This document shows positions 33,701-41,070 of a DNA stretch of 64,000 nt, piece after piece (within the stretch, counting starts at the first letter, position 1; each line of letters opens with the position of its first letter). The notes under the pieces were generated by a model. The model made no database searches, was not told the DNA's origin, and saw only the letters and a list, made by a program, of their open reading frames with translations. Origin of the DNA: Cupriavidus sp. 2SB (GTDB lineage: Bacteria; Pseudomonadota; Gammaproteobacteria; Burkholderiales; Burkholderiaceae); NCBI RefSeq assembly GCF_005503625.1, contig NZ_SCMX01000011.1, positions 1 through 64,000 on the forward strand. The letters are read 5' to 3'. The translations under genes and the position numbers were made by a program.

Positions 33701-34174
33701 ACGCTGCAGATCGCGTTGGGCCGCAACCGTGGCGCCGTGAAGGTGCCGCACCGTAGCCAGTTCGATCCGCGCGCCGTGAAGGAAGAGCTTGGCATTGCCA
33801 TTTCGTCGTGGGATGGCTTCATGGCCAACATGCACGAACTGGCCGACCGCAAGGTCAGCCAGGCCGAGACGGAGCGGTTCTTCCAGCGACTCTTCACCTA
33901 CTCGACTGCCAAGCCCTCGGACAATCCCAAGATGAATGAGCGCGGCCTGAAGGCAGTGCTCAGTCTCTTCGAAGGTAATGGCCGCGGTGCAACGCTGCAA
34001 TCGGCTGCAGGCACCGCCTGGGGTCTCGTGAACAGCGTGACCGAGTATGTCGATCACCAGCAGCGTGCACGCAACCCTGGCAACCGTCTGGATTCGGCGT
34101 GGTTCGGCCCCGGCGCAATTCTCAAGCAGCGCGCTTGGGACGCAGCCCTCGAACTCGCAGCTGACGCGGCCTAA
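30787..34174 (+). CDS. DUF932 family protein, split by a group II intron
   Basis: Exon 1 is 30787-31071 (95 codons, MSHLVQTMAYAGATPWHGLG ... AEILEF) and exon 2 is 33488-34174 (YRDLVQVGGYQLETAGVLKE ... to the end). Joining them in frame gives a continuous 323-residue DUF932 protein with the family pattern PWHGLG..L, QRYQVVQPAEILEF, ETAGVLKEGRKLWALA and VCNNTLQ. Without splicing, reading stops after 7 intron-encoded codons. DUF932 proteins occur on plasmids and phages and have no established function. RBS AGGAGC before the ATG. Confidence 0.88.
31072..33487 (+). mobile_element. Group II intron with encoded reverse transcriptase
   Basis: The 5' end reads GTGCGACG, matching the group II GUGYG consensus. 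Domain V is a canonical 34-nt hairpin at 33412-33445 (GAGCCGTATG...CGTACGGTTC), followed by a domain VI hairpin and a 3' end in AC at 33486-33487. Length 2416 nt. Insertion lies between the codons for Phe and Tyr in the DUF932 gene, sense orientation, so splicing restores the host frame. The catalytic RNA, boundaries and intron protein all appear intact. Confidence 0.92.
31686..33404 (+). CDS. ltrA: Group II intron-encoded reverse transcriptase/maturase with HNH domain
   Basis: 572 residues. Reverse transcriptase motifs are present: KKTPGVDGLTW (RT1), RPLGIPTMKDRAMQ (RT2), FRPGRATADAI, WVLEGDIKGCFDNISHDWL (RT3), AGTPQGGIISPTLANLVLDG (RT4) and YADD at residues 279-282 (RT5). The maturase domain X follows. 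A C-terminal HNH endonuclease zinc finger (CPICRES ... HVHHIVRRVDGG ... NLIMVHPNCH) completes an En-containing protein that aids splicing and retrohoming. RBS GGAGG lies upstream of the ATG. Confidence 0.93.
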   Translation: MTTQEATCAGAPSREPVPWHSIDWARCHREVRRLQARIVKAAREGKHGRVKALQWILTHSFSGKALAVRRVTENQGKKTPGVDGLTWSTPEAKSQAMLSLKRSGYRPKPLRRVYIAKANGKMRPLGIPTMKDRAMQALYLLALEPVAETTADRRSFGFRPGRATADAIEQCFTALSRKAAAQWVLEGDIKGCFDNISHDWLLGNVPTDRKVLKRWLSAGYMEDRQLFPSEAGTPQGGIISPTLANLVLDGLEAKLDSAFGRKRYANGVQTRLMVNYVRYADDFIVTGRSKELLEQEVMPIIEEFMRERGLTLSPEKTKITHISEGFDFLGQNIRKYNGKLLIMPSKANVETFLGKVRSAVKRSKALEQERLIRILNPMIQGWANYHQHVVAKATFARVDHEIWRVLWQWAVRRHPQKGSGWIKDRYFRSVDTRSWVFAAATGERFPDGKPILKSLRKAADTPIRRHLPIKLEANPFDPKWETYFEDRVSLKMQNSLRGRKKLINLWLEQDRHCPICRESITQESRWHVHHIVRRVDGGKDGRTNLIMVHPNCHSQIHVLGLTVVKPVRESGL

Positions 34175-34267
34175 GACCTTCGGGTCTGGAGCCCTTCTAC
34201 TAAACCCGACCTCAAGCGATCTGCTCCGATGCCGTAGTCTGGTATTGGAGTGGTCGTTTCAGGTATG

Positions 34268-34299
34268 AAGCCCCGGCTGACCCCGGGGCTTTTTTCTTT
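34268..34299 (+). terminator. Rho-independent terminator after DUF932
   Basis: AGCCCCGG-CTGACC-CCGGGGCT followed by TTTTTTCTTTTT. Confidence 0.85.
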
Positions 34300-34341
34300 T
34301 TGGGAACTCCATCGTCTATTACTTACGCCGCATTGAAGCTC

Positions 34342-34833
34342 ATGAGCCGGATTGTTCCATTTGCCAAGATAATCGCGTTGCGCGACGACCTTGCATATGG
34401 CAATAGGATTCGACGTGGCTGCGTACGACGGGGAGGGACCAGGGAGCATGCCTTGGAATCCCATCCACTACATATCAAAGTCGACAGGCTGCCGCGACAC
34501 GGACTTGCCGTTCGCGTTGAAGAGTGGCTATCAAATGTACGACTTCAAGAACAATTCGATTCATTCGATGCTTGGCTCAGAGTTGCTGCGACGCCCGCAA
34601 ACGGCGCTATCGCAGGGATCTGCATCGAGCAGGACTTGTTGGAGTTTGAACTGCGCCACGGAAAGCGTTACCTCATAGAGGACTACGTGAGGGGTGCACG
34701 AAAATTTGATTGCATCATCGACAGCCGCGTACCGCTTGTCGCCTTTCTTGATGCAGCAGACCATCCAGGACCCTGGATCACAGTCAAAAGGCTCTTCACA
34801 GTCGAAGAGATCGTCAGCATGAAGCAACTGTAG
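34342..34833 (+). CDS. Hypothetical 163-residue protein
   Basis: Best start is the ATG at 34342 (MSRIVPFAKIIALRDDLAYG). The frame is also open from 34300. The C-terminal half (LEFELRHGKRYLIEDYVRGA, WITVKRLFTVEEI) is convincingly protein-like. The N-terminal part is less so, and a second frame (34391-34678) overlaps it. Followed by a bidirectional terminator. No family recognised. Confidence 0.5.
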   Translation: MSRIVPFAKIIALRDDLAYGNRIRRGCVRRGGTREHALESHPLHIKVDRLPRHGLAVRVEEWLSNVRLQEQFDSFDAWLRVAATPANGAIAGICIEQDLLEFELRHGKRYLIEDYVRGARKFDCIIDSRVPLVAFLDAADHPGPWITVKRLFTVEEIVSMKQL

Positions 34834-34845
34834 CGGGAATAAAAA

Positions 34846-34879
34846 GGGGCCGACACACTCGTGTGTTGGCCCCCTATTT
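34846..34879. terminator. Bidirectional terminator
   Basis: GGGGCC.ACACAC-TC-GTGTGT.GGCCCC, with an A-run on the left and a T-run on the right, between convergent genes. Confidence 0.88.
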
Positions 34880-34944
34880 TTGCTTGCTACCTTAGAAAGA
34901 CGTTGCTTTTGTGCTGCCTTTTCGGGATTTTACGATGAGCACGC

Positions 34945-35352
34945 TCAGACTTTGGCCTCGATGGTCTCGCTTTCCATCGCTGTCGACGAAGCGATCGTCG
35001 CTTCGGTCGCATCCGTGCAAAGCGTCGATGAGACGCGGCTAATTGTGCCATCGAGAGACGCGGAGACGCCTAGGCGTATCGTGCCAGCGTACATGATGCG
35101 GCCTTTTACCTTGCCGTTGATATGAAGCGATGTTCTTGCTGCGACGTCGCCCTCAACAGTGCCGTCAATAACGACGTGCTCGCCTTGCACCATACCTCGG
35201 ACCAGTCCCTCCGCTCCGATGTGTACCAACCCCCGCGATGCGCGTAGGTCTCCATCAATGAGCCCGAAACAACTGATGCCGTGATCTGCAACGATATCTC
35301 CGTGGATGCTGAGACCTGGTCGGATGAGGCTGAAATTTGCTGGTTGTGTCAT
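34945..35352 (-). CDS. Bactofilin family protein
   Basis: 135 residues of short beta repeats: IHGDIVADHGISCFGLIDGD, GLVRGMVQGEHVVIDG, GDVAARTSLHINGKVKGRI, the right-handed beta-helix signature of bactofilins, which polymerise into cytoskeletal filaments. Short unstructured tails at both ends, as is usual. It lies 12 nt after the single-pass membrane protein gene on the same strand, so the two may work together at the membrane. Confidence 0.85.
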   Translation of the reverse strand: MTQPANFSLIRPGLSIHGDIVADHGISCFGLIDGDLRASRGLVHIGAEGLVRGMVQGEHVVIDGTVEGDVAARTSLHINGKVKGRIMYAGTIRLGVSASLDGTISRVSSTLCTDATEATIASSTAMESETIEAKV

Positions 35353-35364
35353 TGGCCAATGCTC

Positions 35365-35964
35365 TCAGAAAAGGGTGATCTCATTGCCTTGCTGCTTGGT
35401 CGGCAATACCGCTTTCACAGGCTGATGAGACGGCGCAGTTTGCTGGACGGGGTGGGGCGCATTCGTGACCTGCGGCTTCTTCGGCGGTAGCTTTACCTCA
35501 GGCCGCTGCTCGGCGGGCTGCTCCTGAGTTGTTGTTGCTCGGACGTTCGTGGCTTGGCTCTGCGGCTCGATGACGACCGGTGCGGAGGCTGGATCCGCTG
35601 GCTTGCCAGGCACAGCTGCGGAAGCTGCCGGCCACTCGTGGTCCGATGCTGTTACGCCAGTACGGTTTTGTAGCGCAGCTGCCTGCTCGCGCTCTTCCAC
35701 CGGTTTGCGCTTCTGTGAAGATCCCATCCAGCTCCCAATGCCATAAGCAGCGGCCGCCATAACGAGGACAAGCCCGACCAACAGGGCTTTACGTTGCAAC
35801 GCGCCGAGGTTCCCCTGACTTTCGCTGGATGTGTTCGGTTGATCCGGGCCGGGGAGAGCGTGAACCCCAGGGGCCATGGAGATGGCGTCGGAAGACTGAA
35901 CGTCGATGGTAAGGGGCGGCTGAGCGTATTGACTATGAAGCTTCTGCAGTTCTTGAATGTCCAT
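35365..35964 (-). CDS. Single-pass membrane protein with Pro/Gln-rich periplasmic part
   Basis: 199 residues. A cytoplasmic N-terminal stretch of about 55 residues, one transmembrane helix (ALLVGLVLVMAAAAYGIGSW), then a disordered Pro/Ala/Gln/Lys-rich region to the C-terminus (PEVKLPPKKPQVTNAPHPVQ). This resembles the anchor part of TonB- or TrbI-like proteins without their folded domain. Between the bactofilin gene and the 200-residue gene in one minus-strand operon. Confidence 0.55.
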   Translation of the reverse strand: MDIQELQKLHSQYAQPPLTIDVQSSDAISMAPGVHALPGPDQPNTSSESQGNLGALQRKALLVGLVLVMAAAAYGIGSWMGSSQKRKPVEEREQAAALQNRTGVTASDHEWPAASAAVPGKPADPASAPVVIEPQSQATNVRATTTQEQPAEQRPEVKLPPKKPQVTNAPHPVQQTAPSHQPVKAVLPTKQQGNEITLF

Positions 35965-35989
35965 TATTCATGCCTATTCGTTGATCGCC

Positions 35990-36592
35990 TTATGCTCCGT
36001 CAGACAGCTTGCCATCCGGGGAGAATCTGTCGTTATCGGGGATGCAGAGCCGATGAATGGCTCGAATGTGCCGAGCCGCGCCAAGAATGGCGTCGTCTTT
36101 TTCTTTGTCGTTGATGGTTTGGGCGACGTAGGCGCCGAGGGCTCGATGTACTAAGCGATCATGCTGGTTCAGCAATCGGATTAGCCGGCCGGCAAGCGGG
36201 TGGGTCACAACGATTTGCCGATCACTGAACTTCATGCTGATGTACCGGCGAGGCTTGTCCTCGATCCAGCTTAGCTTTTTGTCCATCCATTGCTGAGCTT
36301 CACGGAATGCCTCGTCCAGTGCGAGCGTTTTTGACTTACTAGCAACAGAAAACTTGGCTGCACAAAAGTTGTAGTCGCTGCGAAGGAAGTTCCGTACGAA
36401 GTCTGTGCAATAGGCGATTTCTGTGCCGCTATCCGTTTGAGGAACGATCTTCGAGACGCGCGTCTCGCTAAGCATTCGCCGGATCGGCTTCGGGCCCGAG
36501 CTGGAGGCAGGGGAAGGTGGCACGTCACCGGATGAAACGACGGGTACCGGGCGCGGTTCACCATCTGGCAGGTGGTGGGAGGGTTCGGCCAT
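35990..36592 (-). CDS. Hypothetical protein, possibly DUF1845/AcaB-like
   Basis: 200 residues. After a Pro/Ser-rich N-terminus, the segments KTLALDEAFREAQQWMDKKL, FSDRQIVVTHPLAGRLIRLL and HDRLVHRALGAYVAQTIND resemble the DUF1845 (TIGR03761/AcaB-type) proteins of integrative and conjugative elements. The family call is tentative. First gene of the bactofilin operon. Confidence 0.45.
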   Translation of the reverse strand: MAEPSHHLPDGEPRPVPVVSSGDVPPSPASSSGPKPIRRMLSETRVSKIVPQTDSGTEIAYCTDFVRNFLRSDYNFCAAKFSVASKSKTLALDEAFREAQQWMDKKLSWIEDKPRRYISMKFSDRQIVVTHPLAGRLIRLLNQHDRLVHRALGAYVAQTINDKEKDDAILGAARHIRAIHRLCIPDNDRFSPDGKLSDGA

Positions 36593-36724
36593 GTTCCATG
36601 TGTTATAGGATCTCTCTCAGTAACAAATTGTGAGCGAGAATTGGCCGAGACCGCCCCGAGAAAGCTATACGAAATTCGCGAGCTTTTTGACTTTTTTTAG
36701 GAGGCCTCTGTGTCAGAATTCAAT

Positions 36725-36769
36725 CACACCTCGCGTCTCTGACGCATCGACCCCGACTCCTCGTGAGTC
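36725..36769 (+). promoter_or_regulatory. Shared 5' RNA element, copy 7 (36.73 kb)
   Basis: GCGTC-TCT-GACGC (36733-36745), ATCGACCCC, then hairpin GACTC-CTCGT-GAGTC (36755-36769). A weak -10 (CAGAAT) lies 11 nt upstream. Confidence 0.7.
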
Positions 36770-37208
36770 CATCTGTTGAATCAAGTCGTGCTTCTGTGCA
36801 CGCGCCGACTGGTTGGCTACCAGTGTGGATACTTCTTGTGCTAAGTGTTTTCGCCGAACACTTCCCCCTCATCAGCTCGTAATACGCGTTCCTTGCTGTG
36901 CCTCTTCATGAGCGCACGCAGGACACCGTTCGAGCCTGGGACCATGTGGAGCTCTCTCAAAGGCCCCTCCTAGGCAGAACGGCAGACGTCGAGCCGATCC
37001 GTGAACCTGCGGCCGAACCTGTGGGTTCGCGAAAAGGGTTGTTGTGCAGCGTGACCATGCTGCACGAGGGCGACTTTACGTCCTCAACATAGAGCAGCGC
37101 GCATTCGTGCGCCGCTCCCTCGATGCCACGCCCCCGGAAGGGGCGTGGCGTTGCAGGTTCCTGTCTAACAAAGCTCGCTGCCGGCGCAAACCGGGGCGGG
37201 CTTTTTTT
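36725..37208 (+). ncRNA. Candidate structured non-coding transcript or long leader
   Basis: About 480 nt without a convincing coding frame, starting at the shared 5' element and ending at a T-tailed 11-bp hairpin (37173-37208). Inside are clean hairpins: AAGTGTT..AACACTT (36843-36863), CGAACC..GGTTCG (37014-37029), GTGCAGC..GCTGCAC (37044-37065) and CCACGCCCC-CGGAA-GGGGCGTGG (37126-37148). It could be a regulatory RNA, or a terminator-controlled leader for the genes from 37246 on. A 64-codon frame (36898-37092) exists but looks non-coding. Confidence 0.5.
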
Positions 37209-37245
37209 GTTTCTGGATGAGAGACCTCGATTCCAGGAGCACCCG

Positions 37246-37557
37246 ATGCACCACCAGAACGCCGAGATTTCCGCCGCCATCGCGGCAACGCTGAACCTGC
37301 GCCGTCCCGAATATAAGGACATGCCGCAGGCGTGGCGGGCACTTTGTGAGGCGGCTCACGTCGCCGGTCTACCGGAAGCCGCGAGAGCGAACTTCCTCAA
37401 TCTAGTAACGACCCAGCGCGGGGCAGACACAGCCTTGCGCCTTCGGGAGCATGCTGCGTCCATCCGGGCGAATGTCGTTCGTTTCCTTGATAGGAGAAAG
37501 AGCGAATGCATGCACCCATCACCTACAGCGAGCCCGGCGGACGCCGAAGCCTGCTAG
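37246..37557 (+). CDS. Hypothetical 103-residue protein
   Basis: Start at the ATG at 37246 (MHHQNAEISAAIAATLNLRR), RBS AGGAG 7 nt upstream. Helical and soluble. It overlaps the RDF-like gene by about 50 nt, which favours co-translation. No family recognised. Confidence 0.55.
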   Translation: MHHQNAEISAAIAATLNLRRPEYKDMPQAWRALCEAAHVAGLPEAARANFLNLVTTQRGADTALRLREHAASIRANVVRFLDRRKSECMHPSPTASPADAEAC

Positions 37558-38822
37558 AAGAGCGGCCCATGCGGCCGCCTGTCATTGGCAAGATCCGGCC
37601 CGGCATCAAGGTCCTGACCAGAGCTGCGCGCGACAAGCCCGAAGCCGTGAGGATTCACGATGCCGGACTGGCCAGAGGCGAGAGCTTCGAGCGCATTTCG
37701 GCCGACATCACCAGGGCGACTGGCATCAAGACGCCGATGGTTCCAAAAAACGTCCCGTGGTTCACCTGCCGGGGTTCTGACTTCGCCAACCCGGCGCTGG
37801 CGCAAGACATCGTGCAGCGCTACGGCGAGGACCGAAATGATGGTCACGGACGGCGACTCTGGCGCTTTCCGTTGGTCTTTGCGTTCGACGATTGGCTGAG
37901 CAACATGCCCAACCAACTCGTTGCATGGACGAAGAGCGGCAGGCAGTACTTCTCGGAGTACGGCCCTGACGGCAGGCGCTACTGCAAGATGTACGCTGCG
38001 CCCGTCCGCGATGCGCGGGCCGACCGTGCAAAGCGCACGTGGAACGGCCGCACCGTCATCCTGCGTCAGGACGAACACATCCAGGATGGCATTTGCGATC
38101 CGCAGGAGTGCCCACAGTACCAAGCCGGTAACTGTAACCTCTCGGCCAGTTTCTTTTTTGCCGTGCCCTCCGCTATTGGCCTCGGTCTGATCGAAATGCC
38201 CACGACCTCGATTTACGTTCTGCAAAAGGCTCACGCCGCCATGCAGACCGTTTTCATGGCTCGCGGCAAGCTGGTCGGCATCAAGTTCTGGATGTCGAAA
38301 CAGGAGATCGAGATCAGCCGCATCGATGACTCCGGTCAGCCAGTGCGCCAGATGCAATGGCTCATCACGCTCGACGCGGAGATCGACATCGCTGCGTTGC
38401 TTGATGGTTCGGACAGGCGCCCGCCGGCATTGGAGATGGCAGAACAGGCCGCCTCGATGCTCGAAGGCGACCGGGAAGATCCTCTGCCAGATGACGGCCA
38501 GGCCGATGACGCCACCATTACGCCGCAGGCCGGCGCAACGGAGATTGGCGTAGATCAGGCCGCTAGCTCGGCACCCGCGTCCGATACGGCGGGTACCGAG
38601 AACCTGGAGAGCGAATACCTCGATCTCGTGAAGCGCCTTGGGCTCAACAGCGAGGATGGCACCCGCCAGCTGAAAGCCTTTGCAGCGGCGACCTTCGGAC
38701 GTGGCTGGTCCAAGCGGGATCAGGATGTGCGGCGGTTCTTGGCTGAACTTCGCACTGCGCTGGCCAATCCGATGGCATTCCGTGAGCAGGTGGCGGCCAT
38801 CGCCGCCGACGTCGCTACGTAA
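37506..38822 (+). CDS. Recombination directionality factor-like (Gp3-type) protein
   Basis: 438 residues. GKIRPGIKVLTRAARDKPEA, NVPWFTCRGSDFANPALAQD, RLWRFPLVFAFDDW and SGRQYFSEYGPDGRRYC match the phage/plasmid family annotated as recombination directionality factor or 'hydrolase or metal-binding protein'. A cysteine cluster (CDPQECPQYQAGNC) probably binds zinc. Residues 300-380 form an acidic linker, then a small helical domain ends the protein. If it is an RDF its partner integrase is not obvious in this window. Confidence 0.6.
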   Translation: MHAPITYSEPGGRRSLLEERPMRPPVIGKIRPGIKVLTRAARDKPEAVRIHDAGLARGESFERISADITRATGIKTPMVPKNVPWFTCRGSDFANPALAQDIVQRYGEDRNDGHGRRLWRFPLVFAFDDWLSNMPNQLVAWTKSGRQYFSEYGPDGRRYCKMYAAPVRDARADRAKRTWNGRTVILRQDEHIQDGICDPQECPQYQAGNCNLSASFFFAVPSAIGLGLIEMPTTSIYVLQKAHAAMQTVFMARGKLVGIKFWMSKQEIEISRIDDSGQPVRQMQWLITLDAEIDIAALLDGSDRRPPALEMAEQAASMLEGDREDPLPDDGQADDATITPQAGATEIGVDQAASSAPASDTAGTENLESEYLDLVKRLGLNSEDGTRQLKAFAAATFGRGWSKRDQDVRRFLAELRTALANPMAFREQVAAIAADVAT

Positions 38823-38849
38823 CTATCGCCAGCCTTGTGCCGGCAGTTG

Positions 38850-38880
38850 AGGGAAGCCCACGGGCTTCCCTTTCTTCTTT
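38850..38880 (+). terminator. Terminator-like hairpin
   Basis: AGGGAAGCC-CACG-GGCTTCCCT followed by TTCTTCTTTC, between the RDF-like gene and the SbcD-like gene. A second hairpin TGCCG..CGGCA (38883-38897) follows before the next start. Confidence 0.75.
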
Positions 38881-38918
38881 CTTGCCGCATGCCGGCACAT
38901 TCCCTTGGAGGTTCCACA

Positions 38919-40376
38919 ATGCTCAACGATGGCGAAAGCCTGTTGGCTGCGCATTTCTCTGATTTGCACTACTCCCCTGGTCATCTGGCCGAGGCGGATC
39001 GTTGTTTTGGCTTCGCTGTAGAGGACGCGATCGCAAGTCGCTGCCAGGTGGCTGTGGTGTCGGGCGATTCGACCGACCACCGGCTCGATGCCCACACGCC
39101 GGCACTCTCGGCGCTGGCGCGGCGCATCCATCAGTTGTCGGCCCACTTGCCGGTCATCATGCTGCAAGGGACCTTTAGCCACGAACCGCCCGGCACGCTG
39201 GATCTGTTTCGACTGATCGGCGCAAGTTATCCCGTGTACGTTGCGGATCGGATTCACCAGGTCGCGCTCGTTGGCGGGGCTTTCTTTCCAAGCGATGGAG
39301 CGATTTTCAGCCAGGTTGAAATGGACCGGCTGCTGACACAGCACGGTCTGCCGGACGTTGTGTTCACCTGCGTGCCAACGGTCAACAAGGCTGTGTTGGC
39401 GGCCGCGGCTGGCGTGGCAAACGCTGCGACGGCGGTGGGTAATCACCTGGCTGACTATCTGGCGGCTGCGGGTGCTGTGAATCGTCAATGGCGGTCGCAG
39501 GGCGTTCGCACGATTGGTGTTTCACACGGTACCGTCAACGGTTGCCAGACGGAGCACGGCGTGCCGATGGCCGGACTCGACCACGAGTTCACTATCGGGG
39601 CACTGTTCGAGGCCAGCTGCGACGCGTTCATGCTTGGCCACATTCACCGGGCCCAGCAGTGGGAACGTGAGGGCAGGGTGGTTGCCTACCCGGGCTCAAT
39701 CGGACGGTTCCACTACGGCGAGATCGGAGCGAAGGGGTATCTGCAGTGGCAGGTTTCACCGGGAGAGGCGGTAGCCACCCAGGTGAAGACGCCGGCGAGC
39801 GAGGCCGTCTGCATCGACTTCGACGGGCCGCCTGACATGGCAAAGCTTGCCGAGATTGCTGCCGATGCTGCCCACAAGTACGTGCGCGTGCGGTGGACAG
39901 TCAACGAGGAGCATCGTCAACTGGTGGATCGTGAGGCCATCGAAGCGGTCTTCGCTGCCAGTGCGGAAGTCAAGCTGGAAGCACGTGTGCTGCCGGCTGT
40001 CCGCAGTCGCGCCGAAGGTATCAGTCGGGCCGCAACATTGTCCGAGAAGGTTGGACGATGGTGCGAACTGACGGGCGTCGACGCGAATCCGTTGCTGGAC
40101 AATCTTTCGATGCTGGAAAACCTCGACGCACAGGCGATTGCCGATCAAGTGCTTGCTGGTCTTGCGGAGACGTCCATCCCTGTAACGCAGGAGGTCCGCG
40201 TTGTGGAAGCTGCCGCGCTGCCCTTCATTGCGAAACTGAGCGAGTTGGACCTGGATGAAACCGCCGTCGCACCCGAGGCGACGTCTGCCTTGTTGGAATC
40301 GCTAGCGGAGCCGGTAGCACCCATTGCCACCGCGGCGGCGCCAATGAACTGGTTGACCGACGATCTTTTTGCGTAG
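38919..40376 (+). CDS. sbcD: SbcD/Mre11-like metallophosphoesterase
   Basis: 485 residues, start at 38919 after RBS TTGGAGG. Mre11-type phosphoesterase motifs: FSDLHYS (I), VVSGDSTDHRLDAH (II), LQGTFSHEPPG (III, with the usual GNH changed), GVSHGTVNG (IV) and LGHIHRAQQW (V). The C-terminal 200 residues are helical and would cap the nuclease and contact the SbcC partner. The matching ATPase is encoded at 41058. Expected to process DNA ends and hairpins in plasmid maintenance or repair. Confidence 0.82.
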   Translation: MLNDGESLLAAHFSDLHYSPGHLAEADRCFGFAVEDAIASRCQVAVVSGDSTDHRLDAHTPALSALARRIHQLSAHLPVIMLQGTFSHEPPGTLDLFRLIGASYPVYVADRIHQVALVGGAFFPSDGAIFSQVEMDRLLTQHGLPDVVFTCVPTVNKAVLAAAAGVANAATAVGNHLADYLAAAGAVNRQWRSQGVRTIGVSHGTVNGCQTEHGVPMAGLDHEFTIGALFEASCDAFMLGHIHRAQQWEREGRVVAYPGSIGRFHYGEIGAKGYLQWQVSPGEAVATQVKTPASEAVCIDFDGPPDMAKLAEIAADAAHKYVRVRWTVNEEHRQLVDREAIEAVFAASAEVKLEARVLPAVRSRAEGISRAATLSEKVGRWCELTGVDANPLLDNLSMLENLDAQAIADQVLAGLAETSIPVTQEVRVVEAAALPFIAKLSELDLDETAVAPEATSALLESLAEPVAPIATAAAPMNWLTDDLFA

Positions 40377-40415
40377 CGATACGCCAATCCCTAGAACATT
40401 GCGAAAGCCATGTTC

Positions 40416-40450
40416 CGACAGCCTTTGAGGTTGTCGAAAACTGGTTTTAC
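40416..40450 (+). terminator. Terminator-like hairpin abutting leader element 8
   Basis: CGACA.CCT-TTG-AGG.TGTCG followed by AAAACTGGTTTT, directly before the 5' element, as at the 26.7-kb and 30.5-kb copies. Confidence 0.55.
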
Positions 40451-40474
40451 CCGCGTCCCTGACGCATCGACCCC
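40448..40474 (+). promoter_or_regulatory. Shared 5' RNA element, copy 8 (40.45 kb)
   Basis: GCGTC-CCT-GACGC (40453-40465) followed by ATCGACCCC. No second small hairpin is obvious in this copy. Confidence 0.65.
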
Positions 40475-40503
40475 GCAGTATCCATTTCTTTTCTATCTAC
40501 CCA

Positions 40504-40549
40504 GACGGGTGCTTCCCGTCCGGGCGCACTCCGTCCGACTCTGGAGTGC
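40504..40549 (+). promoter_or_regulatory. Twin-hairpin leader with Shine-Dalgarno in stem
   Basis: Stem 1: GACGGG-TGCTT-CCCGTC (40504-40520). Stem 2: GCACTCC (40526-40532) with GGAGTGC (40543-40549), hiding GGAG. Confidence 0.78.
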
Positions 40550-40554
40550 TCAAC

Positions 40555-41070
40555 ATGATTCTCTACCCGGCTGGTCCCCAATGGCTCTTCATTGAAGAGA
40601 CCTTTATCAACCGCTCGGACATGGCCAAGCGCCTTTGCGAGCAGCACGGCTTTACGCAGTGCATGATGTATGAGCCGTTCGGCCCAGGCCGCGGCGCTGT
40701 GATCGCCAAGCGCGACCACATGCTGGTGATGGCCTTGGGTGAGGCGGGTGGCAACACCTTCTTTGCCGTGGCGCCGTCCAAGGAACTGCAGGAATTGATC
40801 TGGTCGTTCTCCAACGGCCTGGCATCACAGTGGAGCGAGCTGGAACTGCGAGCCCTCACCGGCCATCAGGACTGGGACGCCGTGATGAAGCTCGCAGGCA
40901 AGCAATTTTCAACAGCGCGTCGCTCCGTCGAACGTGCGGTCGCCGGTAAGCCTGAGCAAGATGCACCTTCGCTGCCCGATGTGCCGCAATGGGACGAGAG
41001 CGCGATGGAAGTACCGTCCGACTATCTCCATTCTTTCAACGGCTCGGAGGTGTCCGAATGCGCCCACTGA
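40555..41070 (+). CDS. Hypothetical protein coupled to the SbcC-like gene
   Basis: 171 residues beginning MILYPAGPQWLFIEETFINR. The N-terminal 80 residues form an alpha/beta domain and the C-terminal part is helical and acidic. It overlaps the SbcC-like start by 13 nt, so production of the two is linked. It lies between the SbcD-like and SbcC-like genes, where an adaptor would be plausible. No family recognised. Confidence 0.55.
   Translation: MILYPAGPQWLFIEETFINRSDMAKRLCEQHGFTQCMMYEPFGPGRGAVIAKRDHMLVMALGEAGGNTFFAVAPSKELQELIWSFSNGLASQWSELELRALTGHQDWDAVMKLAGKQFSTARRSVERAVAGKPEQDAPSLPDVPQWDESAMEVPSDYLHSFNGSEVSECAH

Noticed and set aside
34391-34678. Alternative 95-residue frame overlapping the 34342 gene
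   Set aside because: The 34342 frame is longer, ends just before the terminator and has the more protein-like C-terminal half; the alternative was not listed as a gene.
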